In this document: piece after piece, positions 53,555 through 63,236 of the stretch | How positions within the stretch are numbered: the first letter of the stretch is position 1 | Layout of the letters: every line of letters starts with the position of its first letter | NCBI RefSeq assembly: GCF_035222485.1 | Contig: NC_085924.1 | Span: 1,240,001 to 1,304,000 of the forward strand | Source: Podospora pseudoanserina | Taxonomy: Eukaryota > Ascomycota > Sordariomycetes > Sordariales > Podosporaceae | Direction: 5' to 3' | Length of the DNA stretch: 64,000 bases | The notes under the pieces: model-generated | The model's input: the letters and a program-made list of their open reading frames with translations, nothing else | Databases searched by the model: none | Told to the model about the DNA's origin: nothing | Translations under genes and position numbers: made by a program

Positions 53555-54834
53555 TTGGCTGCCAAGTGCTGACGCTATGCTTGCAGGGACCTTACTAGAT
53601 CAACGCGGACGCGGCAGTCGTCTGTTTGTTTTGGTCGCTGTCGAAGGATAATTTGCGAAGTTGGGATCTGGGAGGAGGTTTGCTCCGAAATGTGAGCTGC
53701 CGCATGATCACCTACCCCTACACCGACCTCGCAACAAATAAGCCGACCAACCCGGCTATTCCGATTGAATCAAAGTCGGAGCTTGATTCAGAGGAAATTC
53801 CGGGAAGTTGCCGTGCACAATGAGACACGTTCCGTCTGAGCGACAACTCTCGCACAAAGTGTCGAAAGATTTCATGAAGCATTCACCTCAGTATGAGGAG
53901 ACATGGAGATAACGGGTAAAATGGTGTCGCTCCCAAGGCTTCGCGTCATGTTGGTTGTTACCCCCAGGGAGGCTCAAGTGTATCTCTACCCCTCCTCCGG
54001 TAAGGGATATCTTGGTCGGACTGCATCTTACCAAGTACCTAGGGATGCGATGTTTCTGTGTATATCGTCCTCGAATCAAAAATTTGGGGATCGGCCAAGC
54101 CTGCCACATTCCGTGTCACAATTTTAATCATGCGCAGATGAGGCCAGTTCCGACATTGATAAATCTACCCCACGCCTAGTGGTCGATTCGCCTATCTGTA
54201 GCGCTCTAAGTCTCATGCATGTGTACAGCCGTGGCCCGGACCGGTGAAAAAATGGGCCAATCATTTCTCGACCGGCGAAGAAAACCAGCCAATGGGCCCT
54301 CTGCTCTGTGGAGGAACACTTCAGAGGCACTCAACTCCACATTCTCTGTCAAACCGTATGGCACATTCCATGACGCACTGTATTGCACCCTCTGCAATAC
54401 GACATCTGTAATTTCCTATATTTTGAATTCTAGCGCTAAGCTCTTCATGATCACGAAATGACAATTTTGAGGTAATTTATTTGGATGGGCGGTGCGAAAT
54501 GGCGGCAAGCGGAAGATAGGTACCTTACCTACCTTGAGAGCCCCAAGATGGTGTCCACTGTGAGCATTGCCATGATTGACTCTCCAAGTGAACAGGAGGT
54601 CAGGCTCTAGGCCAAGGCAGGGCAGACGCAATTGCTTTGAGGGAAAAGCGCACTTTTGGTTTGTTGAGCCTCGCTGCGGCCCATTTCACAGAATCGACGA
54701 CATGAGCATGCCGTGAAACGAGGAATTTGTTGGCATATAAACAGCCAATTTGACAACATGATTTTTTTTGGTCGAGCTCACTCAACAAACAGAATACCTA
54801 AGCCTGCTCATCAGCATCTACCTCGATTCTTGCA
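53555..54834. other. Divergent spacer between NLR and oxygenase genes
   Basis: 1.3 kb with several short overlapping frames and no motif. Promoters by position; ACCTTACCTACCTT microsatellite at about 54522-54537. Confidence 0.45.
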
Positions 54835-56080
54835 ATGAGGGATAGCCTCAAGTTTCTTTGTGAACTCCCAATCTACCAGGAGGAACAGCCTTACCAGCTT
54901 GTGGGCTACGCTGACCAAGAGGCAACCCCACAGGGTGAGAATTGTGTATTTGAAGCAAAGGAGATTGATGTCCAAGACGCCCGGGAACACCCAGTCACTC
55001 TCCAGACTCATGGCTTTGCCTTCTTTCAGTTCAAGTCAGGTTGTGAACTAGCCGCCAGGCACTTCGAAACGGTTGGAGGGGACAACAGTATACTCACCAA
55101 GTACCTCGATGAAACCGTCGAGTTTGTCAGAAAGATGTTCAAACCCGTGGATATTATATGTTTTGATTGGAGGGTGAGTCTCGCTGAACATACTTCCCAT
55201 CAAAATCCTGATCTGTCACCTCTTTACCTGGACATTCCAACTAATATGCTTCGAGCTCCGTCGGCGGGACCCTACAACTGGCCCTGGAATACCACCTCGT
55301 GATCTCAAGGACATCCGCAACTATGCATTACCAAGCGGAGATGTGGTTCACTGCGGTTTGTCTAACTGTATAGGGGTGTCAATCGGTACTACTTTGCTAA
55401 CCAAGCGATGACTGATTATCAGACTACTCGGCAGACGGTGGTTTTGATCGTCTCAAAATTCAACTCCTTCCTGACGAGCTCGCCGAGTACATGAAGAAAG
55501 GCCGCAAAGGAATGATTGTCAAGTAAGTCCCAACATCTTCATCGGCAAAGCATCAGTGAATCCGCAGTTACCTAGGCAGCTATCTAGCGATTTCGCACGG
55601 CAGTGTTCACCTGCTTACACATGTCTATCTGCAAATGTAGCGTCTGGCGTCCCCTCAACAAGGTTGTCTGCAATGCGCCACTGTTGTTTTGTGATAGACG
55701 AACGGTCCCGAAAGAAGACCTCGTCGAGGTTGACAAAGTCTTGCCTGATAAAGTGGAGAAATCATACTTCCTTTATCACCGTGACTACCACCAGTGGTAC
55801 ACTCTCGTTGGACATCGATGCGATGAGGTGGTGGTTTTTCCAACATGGAAGTCTGATGACATGGGAGAGGACTTTGCTAGTACGTCATTCCTCTTTCTGG
55901 TTTCTCACACTGGGGGCTAGGTACGAAAAGAAAGCATCCCCTCTGACACTCGTACAAGGTTGTTGTCCGCACGGTGCAGGTGCATCCCACACTGATAGCT
56001 GGGCTGATCCGCGTGAGAGTGTGGAGGTACGCCTGCTCCTTATTATGGACAACAGCATGGAAGCAAAGGCAACAGCATAG
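54835..56080 (+). CDS. AsaB/CmcJ-like Fe(II)/2-oxoglutarate-type hydroxylase/desaturase family protein
   Basis: Five exons, 54835-55173, 55256-55355, 55423-55522, 55641-55879 and 55959-56080, give 299 aa. Landmarks: LKFLCELPIYQEEQPYQLV at the start, DARE-HPVTLQTHGFAFFQF, DIICFDWR, the HxD iron motif VVHCDYSADGG (His145, Asp147), the family signature NVWRPL then APLLFCDRRT, YHRDYHQWYTLVGH, and CPHGAGASHTD with the distal His264, followed by PRESVEVRLL. The iron facial triad and a candidate 2OG-binding Arg are thus intact. Relatives act as hydroxylases, desaturases or endoperoxygenases on secondary metabolites. No synthase gene (PKS/NRPS/terpene) is in the window, so a pathway cannot be assigned. 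The intron 1 acceptor is GAG rather than CAG/TAG. Two short exons of exactly 100 bp lie in the middle. Confidence 0.88.
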
Positions 56081-56727
56081 TACGGCAAGATTCTCAACTT
56101 TTCCATGCTTGGATTCAAGAGAGAAGAGGAAGGAAGCAGTAGGGGACTTCCCCTGGAAGCATGGGCCAGAATAGGCTGAATCTCCTTAACAGAAGGTCTA
56201 AATGTATCAGGCACCCATGCTATTATAAGGGGTCTTCCATCAATAGCGTCTTGCGGGATGCTTTAACTACTCACCTGAAGTGCACAAATGAATGGGTAGT
56301 GTTACTTCTACACCAAACCTCGGCAATGTAGTGTTTCCTACGCTCCGAAGATGGGATAGTCCACCATGCACGAACTCAACGCAATAGCAGGTAGCACGAA
56401 TGTCCAAGTATCTCTGGTAGTAACGGTGATGAAAAAGTGGGCGAGATAACCAAATCTGCGTTCATATTGCTGCATGACATTGTCTCTGCGAACCTGCTTC
56501 AGCACCAAACTTCCAAACCACAACTGAATCCAAGGTAGGTAGGTACCTTGCCCAATATCAGAAGCAAGCTTGCACTGCTCCAGTAAATCAGTTAGCCCAC
56601 AATTCACTACTTAAGGAAGCTTCTTGAAATCGAAGGTTGGTCATTAAAAAGACGAGGAGCACCCTCCCATGACCATCCATGATACGTACTCGGGCCAATA
56701 ATATAGGTTCCATAACAGGAGCCTAGC
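56081..56727. other. Spacer with no supported gene
   Basis: Minus-strand frames (56338-56607, 56607-56837) are open but show no motif. A GGTAGGTAGGTACC microsatellite sits near 56535. Confidence 0.4.
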
Positions 56728-56976
56728 CTAACGACTCTTGCTGTCAAGCTCTGCAAGCAAGCGTACCTTGCCCGTGCTAGCAGCGATAGGAGTGGCCTTG
56801 AAATATACAGGCTGGACGAATTCATTTGGCTGCACAATATCTCGCCAAGGTTGTTTTTTGCCGATGGGCTCGGTGCCGATTGTCACGAGACCAGGCTTGC
56901 TAGTCGTCTCTGCGTTGGTCTGCATGGCTGAAACAGCCTCCAAGGGAGGAGAAATTCTTGCTTGAGTCTCTGCCAT
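56728..56976 (-). CDS. Small hypothetical protein
   Basis: 82 codons from ATG 56976 (MAETQARISPPLEAVSAM; an ATG two codons upstream is also possible). The body has GLVTIGTEPIGKKQPWRD and a segment with FVQPVYFKATPIAAST. Composition is coding-like with a plausible start, but no domain is recognised. A GT right after ASTGK could be an intron donor, so this may be the first exon of a longer or truncated gene. The downstream minus strand offers no convincing continuation. Confidence 0.35.
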   Translation of the reverse strand: MAETQARISPPLEAVSAMQTNAETTSKPGLVTIGTEPIGKKQPWRDIVQPNEFVQPVYFKATPIAASTGKVRLLAELDSKSR

Positions 56977-58114
56977 GGTCATTTGAAAAGTAGGTACCTT
57001 ATTGGGTTGTCTTGGATTTCAAAATCTTAACTTAGCAAGAGATGCAATGCTAACAAGATAGGATAGTTCAAAGCGGAGTGAAATGGGAAGTTAGCCAACT
57101 AAATACTTTTTTCACAGCCTGATGCTTAATCATGCTATCTTTGCTCAACTATAGCTCAAAAGAGGCATCTTCATTCAGGCAGTTGGCTCCTGGTGTATGA
57201 ACAATACCTGTCTGTCACAGTGTAACCAACAGTGTGTGGAAGACGCCAAGGCAAGGCTTTCATAAGTTGGTCTCATATACAGTACCTTAGGAGGAAACCC
57301 TGTAGTCCTATAAGTCTTGCTAAAGAGGTAAAGTCTTAGGAAGAGACTATAAGTTTTACAGAAATCTAATACTTATTGCTTTATAGACTTACAGATCCTA
57401 TTTAATGAATATAAGCTTTACTTTACACAATATCCAACGCTATAAATACTAAATTACGCAAAAGCTCCAAAATAAAAGTAAAACAATATTATATCTTAAT
57501 AGTAAAGTTATAGTAAAGGATATTAAAGCTGGTAATTTAGCTACCAGAATAAAAAAGAGATGTACTAAAAACTATATTAGCTTACTTAATAGCCTCAATT
57601 TATAATATATATCATATTTATTGTCTTCCGATAGGTATTATTATTACTCTGAAAAATATAATATAATAATGCTATATAGTAAATAACGTATTAATAGTTT
57701 ATTGTAATTTTTTTCAAAGTTACTACTTAATATAATACATATACCATTTATGTAATAAAATGTAAAATAAACCAAATAATCAAGATAGAATAATATATCT
57801 TTTAATGTTTTAATAGTTAAATTAAATAATATTAATATTAAATATACTTTACTAACTTACTCCATATTATTATAATTATTTTTATTTTAAAGGCTAAATG
57901 CTTTTGCTTAAAATAAGGCTCTGTAAGCTTTATTTTATAGTAGCATACTGCTGTAATACTATATGGCATTTAGTTCCGAAAGAACTTGCGGATACGGCAA
58001 ATATAGCTTCAATATACCTACTCGACACCCTTGAGGATCCACTTAGTATAAGACAACTTCGAAGCCCTGTATCGGACGCTATGGTAGCTTAAAATGGGCT
58101 TAATTTTGGATTTA
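56977..58114. other. AT-rich, partly RIP-like spacer
   Basis: After about 57280 the sequence becomes very AT-rich with ATA/TAT words and no coding frame of note. It leads into a solo LTR and the pogo element. Confidence 0.5.
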
Positions 58115-58453
58115 TGTGACGAACTCCTATCTAGAACCTCTGAAAAAGATACTGGTTAAAGGAACTTCTGAACAATCCTGGTTCGGTACAGCTAAATAGT
58201 GTACAACAATGGCTTGTCTTAATCACAATAGTCTAATACCAACGATTGTAACTTGTATTGCATACTGCGGAACTGTCTATCTACGCTAGCCAGTTCCTCC
58301 GTATATATAGACTTAGTGGTCTCCCGGATCATTAACCCTTAGTAATGATCCCACAGGCAAGGCTACTCCCGTCCTGATTGGTTCTACTAGCGATTGGCTG
58401 TGCGCGTTGCGCCCTGCACACAGTCTGACCTGCCTGTTGGCTTAACCGTAATA
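58115..58453 (-). mobile_element. Solo LTR (reverse orientation) of the Ty3 family, third U3 type
   Basis: Starts TGTGACGAACTCCTATCTAG, the reverse complement of the LTR end seen at 26895. R-U5 matches through CCTCCGTATATATAGAC (about 58298-58310); the U3 beyond differs from both other copies. It ends TTAACCGTAATA, a mutated form of the LTR start. A clear target duplication is not seen. Confidence 0.75.
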
Positions 58454-58621
58454 AAAAGTAGTAGTCCTATATATATTTAAATATAGAAAGTAGCAGTATA
58501 CAGATTAAAATAGCAAAAGGAAGTAGGGTAGTGTAATAAAGATCGTGGCAGTAGTAGTAGATTAAATATATGTAAAATAATTTAACATATAAAATTTACA
58601 AATAAGTATAAGTATAGACTT

Positions 58622-58645
58622 CTTATAAGTTTACAAACTTATAAG
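58622..58645. repeat. 24-bp perfect palindrome with AC centre
   Basis: CTTATAAGTTT and its exact reverse complement flank AC. Lies just outside the pogo element in AT-rich DNA; probably incidental. Confidence 0.6.
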
Positions 58646-58681
58646 TTCTAGCTTTTAAGTTTATACTTAAAATTAGACTTA

Positions 58682-58725
58682 ACGTACATTATAAGCGAGT
58701 GCACTATATAAGCGAGTGCACTACT
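58682..58725 (+). repeat. 5' terminal inverted repeat of the pogo element
   Basis: ACGTACATTATAAGCGAGTG, then two direct copies of ATAAGCGAGTGCAC within the TIR. Compared with the 3' TIR it has only C-to-T changes. Confidence 0.9.
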
Positions 58726-58829
58726 TTTTAAGCGACGCACTATCCTTCCACCCAACATCGACTTTTTCTATATAACCTAATATACCTTCTACTTTAAAGG
58801 AAGCCAGGGTGATCTTAGCCCTCGAAGCT

Positions 58830-60439
58830 CTTGAAAAAGATAAAAATCTTAGCCTCCGAGCCGCAGGAAAGATCTATAACGTCCACTATACGACTCTCTT
58901 ACGACAACGCGCTAGCCGGCCTGCACGACGCGATACTATGCCTAAATCGAAAAAGCTTACTTAATCCGAAAAGGATACTATTATTTAATACATTATTAAG
59001 CTATATACGCAAGCTTTTCCACCAAAATTACGTAGTATAAAAGATATAGCTAACTAACTACTACGCGTACGCGACGCGCTCCCTATTAATAAGCTTTAGG
59101 CATATAACTTCGTTAAACGCTAGCTATAGCTCCGTACGCGTTTTACGCGTAAATACGACTACTAGAGGGCTAAATATAAGGATCTAAAGGTTATTACTAA
59201 GTAATTTACGCTTATACGGAATATTAAGGCTAAGTACGGTATTATAGATAACGATATTTATAACTTCGACGAAACTAGGTTTATAATAGGTATTATTTTT
59301 GCGGGTATAGTAGTTACGACCTCGGACGGCCTTAGTAAAGTAAAACTAGCCTAGCCTAGTAACCGCGAATAGGTAACGGTAATCCAGGGAGTTAATATCC
59401 TCGGCTAGGCTATCCCTCCCTTTATTATCTTAACTATATAGTATTACCTTACTAACTAATATACCGAATATAATTTACCGTTTACTTAGCGTATCGTAAC
59501 TACCGATAATAAATAGACTATTAATCCGGTAGGCCTAGATTAAATTAAGCACTTCGACTATTATATAGCGTCCTATATAAAAGGTAAATACCGGTTATTA
59601 ATCCTCGATAGCCACGAAAGCTATTACTCGACCGAATTCGAACGCTACTACTAGCAGAATAATATTATTACGCTTTATATACTTCTATACTCCTCCTACC
59701 TCCTCTAGCCACTCGATATTAGCTACTTTAGGCCGCTAAAATAAGCGTACGGTCGCTAGATCGAAGACTTAATATATATATATATTAACTATATAAGTAA
59801 GCTCGAGTTCTTCTATGCTTTCCGCGAGGCCTTCTTCGTCTTTATAATAGAGAAGAATATATAGGGTGGCTTTACGGACGCTAGCCTTATACCGTACGAT
59901 CCAGAGAGGGTGCTTTCTAAGCTAAATATAAAGCTTCGTACGCCAATACCTCTAAACTCACGGCCCGGCACTGCATAACCTTGGGTCTCCCAGATACCAC
60001 ATAACCCTCGAGAAGCCAATTCACAATCAACGCTTATCAAAACTCGCATTACTAACCATCAAAATAGCTTCCCAACTTTAATACTAACTGCGGTAGACCA
60101 GCTTACTAAGGGTACAACGGCTATAATGCACTAGGTAGCTCTCCTTCGTGCAGAGGTCTCTTCGCTCCGTAAGGCCAATGAGGCACTAAGCAAGCGCCGG
60201 AGAGCTAAAAAAACACGTGTAAGGCTTGGAGGGTCACTTACTATACAAGAGGCACAGGATCTATTGGATCAGAAGGCCGTGGATAAGGAGGGAGTGCAAG
60301 AAACGCAGCCGGATAGTAGTAATGCAGGGGGGGCTCGTACGAAGGTTTAGTGCTGTAGTGTGTGCGGCAAGCCTGGCCATAATGCGCGCACTTGCCAGGA
60401 AGCTGCAGATGCCTCAGATTCAGCTGTTTCTGATGTAAT
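58830..60439 (+). pseudogene. pogo/Fot1 transposase gene, disabled
   Basis: The HTH region (about 58.8-59.2 kb) and the DDE domain are recognisable. YNFDET-like sequence lies near 59265, the block ending LGWAIPPF-like near 59400, DGHES-like at about 59610, and the PLDI-like block near 59710-59720. The last ~160 codons (from about 59930) keep one frame with SRPGTA, VSSLRKANEALSKRRRAKKT, TIQEAQDLLDQKAVDKEG and a CCHC knuckle CSVCGKPGHNARTC. That part is interrupted only by three TAA/TAG codons explicable as CAA/CAG changed by C-to-T. The C-terminal knuckle is an addition found in some fungal pogo families. Stops in the RIPped part are many. Confidence 0.88.
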
Positions 60440-60500
60440 TATAGTTAATTCCTTGTGCTGATGTGGTGTAATTGAGGATAGTATTCGTAGGGTGGTGGAA

Positions 60501-60544
60501 AGTGGTGCACTCGCTTATATGGTGCACTCGCTTATAATGTACGT
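60501..60544 (-). repeat. 3' terminal inverted repeat of the pogo element
   Basis: Reverse complement of the 5' TIR with two un-mutated C positions; followed by TA. Confidence 0.9.
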
Positions 60545-60546
60545 TA

Positions 60547-61206
60547 TAAATCCAGCAAAGCTTATATATTTGTAAGGCATGAGTAAGGCCTGTAGTGCCC
60601 CATGGAGACCCTTTAAGGTAGCTCGCAGAAAAGTGGGCGTCGTTGAACCAAGTGGGTGTACTTGCGTTGATCTTGAAGAAGTATCCTGCAACCAATGACC
60701 TGCCCGTCTCCAGTTTGACGAACTGCCGTGTTTGTCTGCCATGGGAGGGAAGCGGCGCCACGTACGCCCGAAGAAAAGCATGGCCCAACTGGTGTGTGCC
60801 TATGTGGCACAATGCGGGGTCCATCTCAGCAGACGTTTGGACAGGTAGCACGCAAATTCATGGGGGGCAAGAATCGACACCTTACAATGTGCAACCCAGG
60901 CGACTTCCAGGGTCTACCTGAGCCGCACGTCCAACTTTCAGGGTCTCCGCCATCCCCACCCTGGCCAGTTTTCTCAGCAAGTACAGCAATGGCTATCTCG
61001 GTTTCCCTCGTCATCCCTATAACTTATCGACCGACAAACCAGAATCTGGTCACCTACATGTAGCCATCCCCTGCTTTCAAGGTTTTGTTATTGGGAGACT
61101 GTCTACACTAAATTGACGATATCGTGCCCTTCGACAATCCCACTCACTTCTGGATACCCTTTAGCTACCACGAACTCAAGTCGGCCCACAGCTAGCAACC
61201 ACATAA
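60547..61206. other. Spacer between the transposon and the amidohydrolase gene
   Basis: Overlapping frames on both strands (for example minus 60547-60851) without recognisable motif. Promoter of the next gene by position. Confidence 0.4.
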
Positions 61207-62710
61207 ATGCAAGTTGCAAAGCCAACATCTCCGACAGCCCCAGTTGTCAGATACCATGTCTCGACCGCGAACCTTGCGAGAAGCAATGTTGGAACCTTTC
61301 TGAAGGGATTTCTGGGGCTTACTATCTGTTTAGTAGGCCTCTCTCAGCGTAAGTAATTATTGGCTTTCTACATATCGTCACGCGTCTCCGTTTAGAAGTC
61401 GAGTTAACTAGGTATTCATAGTCCTCCCTGCTGAGCAACTATTTTTCAATGGGGCATGGGACGACAAGATCCACTTAAGACCGGAGCCCGAATTGCTGAA
61501 GGCCGTTATCGAGAAGCATAGGCCGGAAGTTGGCCCATACGTTGAGTTTTATCGTTACGTTCATCAGAATCCAGAGATATCCAGCAAGGAAGCCCAAACC
61601 GCCGAGCTGGTAGCGTCATATTTGAGGAAATTAGGCTACAAAGTCTTCTCGGGGATCGGTGGTCATGGTGTCGTTGGGGTAATGAAGAATGGGCCAGGAA
61701 AGGTTGTTCTCATGAGAGCCGAGCTCGACGCTCTCCCCATTCTCGAACAGACCAACGTATCCTACCGCAGCGAGCACCGAATGATCGATCGATACGGAAA
61801 TGAACGTCCTGTCATGCATGCATGCGGCCACGATATGAACATGGCTGCTCTCCTGATGGCATCCTCGTTGCTTAAAAATGCCTTCCACTGGTGGAAAGGC
61901 ACGTTATTGGTGGTTTTCCAACCGGATGAAGAAGAAACAGGAGGAGCGCAGGCCATGGTTGATGATGGTCTCTATGATATTGTTCCAGTTCCGGATCTTA
62001 TGCTCGGTCAACATGTCGTGGCTGACAGCAAAGCCGGCACGATAGCCATACGTTCCGGGCCAGTGCTTGTGGCGGCCGATTCCCTCCAGGCAAGGGTCAT
62101 CGGCGGGCCCTGTGGTGGAGCTAACCCCCAGAGATGCGTGGATCCAATCCCACTTTCAATGAAAATTGTGTTGGGGCTTCAAGATGCCATCACACAGGAG
62201 CTAGGGCAACACGAGGACGTAACGGTGGCATGTTGGGGCTTCCACGCCGGCGAGCCTGGCAACGATTATGTGGCCTACGCGGACATCCTCCTCGATATAA
62301 AAACAGTCAAGCCGAATATACGCCTGCGTGTGTTAGATATTGTGAAACAACGCTTCCTTGACGAATGCCGTTCAGCAGGGGCACCGCGTGACCCCGAATT
62401 CAACCATACAGTTCGCGCACCGCTCACAACTAACAGCGACTCCATTGCCGAGCCCCTTGCCGAGGTTTTCGCGGGGTTTTTCTATCAGAGTTTCGTAGAT
62501 ATGCCATTTACACGCGCTTGTGAAGACTTCTCTATCCTCGGCGCTGCTCATAACATCCCCTACGCGTATTGGAATTTCGGGGGCACACACCCGGACGCAG
62601 AAGAACCGGTTCCTTCCAACCATTCACCCCTATTTGCACCAGAGGTCAATCTGACCTTGAGGACGGGATCAGACGCCATGGCGTTGGCAGCCCTAACCTT
62701 TCTGGCTTAA
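61207..62710 (+). CDS. M20D-type amidohydrolase/peptidase with N-terminal hydrophobic anchor
   Basis: Exon 1 (61207-61348) and exon 2 (61422-62710) join in phase across a 73-bp intron to give 476 aa. M20D enzymes hydrolyse N-acyl amino acids (hippurate, IAA-amino acids and similar). Exon 1 adds 47 residues ending in a hydrophobic segment, TFLKGFLGLTICLVGLSQ, which looks like a signal anchor. The catalytic domain shows YVHQNPEISSKEAQTAELV, MRAELDALPILEQTN, the metal site MHACGHDMNMAALL, the catalytic acids FQPDEEETGGAQAMVDDGL, GQHV, and WNFGGTHPDAEE with NHSPLFAPEV. The Cys and His of ACGHD and the double Glu are intact. The residue usually His two positions after that Asp is Asn. The central dimerisation lid is present. 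A plain cytosolic protein starting at TTG 61493 is excluded, because the frame is continuous further upstream. Confidence 0.88.
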
Positions 62711-62869
62711 CCTGGCATCTTTTGAGCAGACATGACTTGTCTGTATGGTGACGCTATGCGAGGGCAGAACATACCTTGAAGTCCATGACTGGACACGATA
62801 GGTAGTTCTTTTCATTAGGTACACAAGAACACTTTCTTAGGTAGCTTCACACTATGACAGTCCCAGCTT

Positions 62870-63120
62870 AAACATCGCTATATTCCAGCTTTAAATACTT
62901 ATTAACCCAGCTTAAATGTGATTATATCCAAGCTTTCGAGACGTTTTATCCCAGGGCTATATCCAAGCTTTCAATAATTCTTATCCAAACTTAAATACGA
63001 CTGTATCTAAGATTTTAGGATATAATATCCCAGCTTAAATATAGCGATATCCAAGCTTTAAATACTTCCATCTAAGCATTAGGGAATATTATCCAATCTT
63101 TACAGTTTAATTATCTGAGC
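62870..63120. repeat. AGCTTTAAATA tandem array between convergent 3' ends
   Basis: The clearest copy of this repeat type. Units of about 22-28 bp alternate CCCAGCTTAAA and ATCCAAGCTTT words: TCCCAGCTTAAACATCGCTA, TTCCAGCTTTAAATACTTAT, CCCAGCTTAAATGTGATTAT, ATCCAAGCTTTCGAGACGTT and so on to about 63120. It fills the space between the M20 gene (+) and the end-of-window gene (-). Confidence 0.75.
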
Positions 63121-63236
63121 TTTTGTTCTTTTCAAGAAACACATGTCTGGGTTATGTTCTATCCGGAAATGAAAAGAGGAGGAATAACTCTCTAAAGAAC
63201 CTCCATTATACGTCAACCCATCAAAAGACCAACCTC

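Larger units (their letters stand above)
58682..60544 (+). mobile_element. Full-length pogo/Fot1-type DNA transposon, RIP-damaged
   Basis: An 1863-bp element with 44-bp terminal inverted repeats (58682-58725 and 60501-60544). It is flanked by the TA duplication expected of the Tc1/mariner superfamily (58680-58681 and 60545-60546). The internal plus strand is a single transposase gene with N-terminal DNA-binding region, DDE domain and C-terminal zinc knuckle. RIP is dense up to about 59,890 and light beyond. Confidence 0.92.

Noticed and set aside
60305-60439. CCHC zinc-knuckle frame considered as a separate gene or gag remnant
   Set aside because: It is in frame with the pogo transposase C-terminus and lies inside the element's TIRs.
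62134-62361. Plus frame inside the M20 gene, and similar frames in HET, NLR and CaiB genes
   Set aside because: Alternate-frame shadows of strongly supported coding exons.
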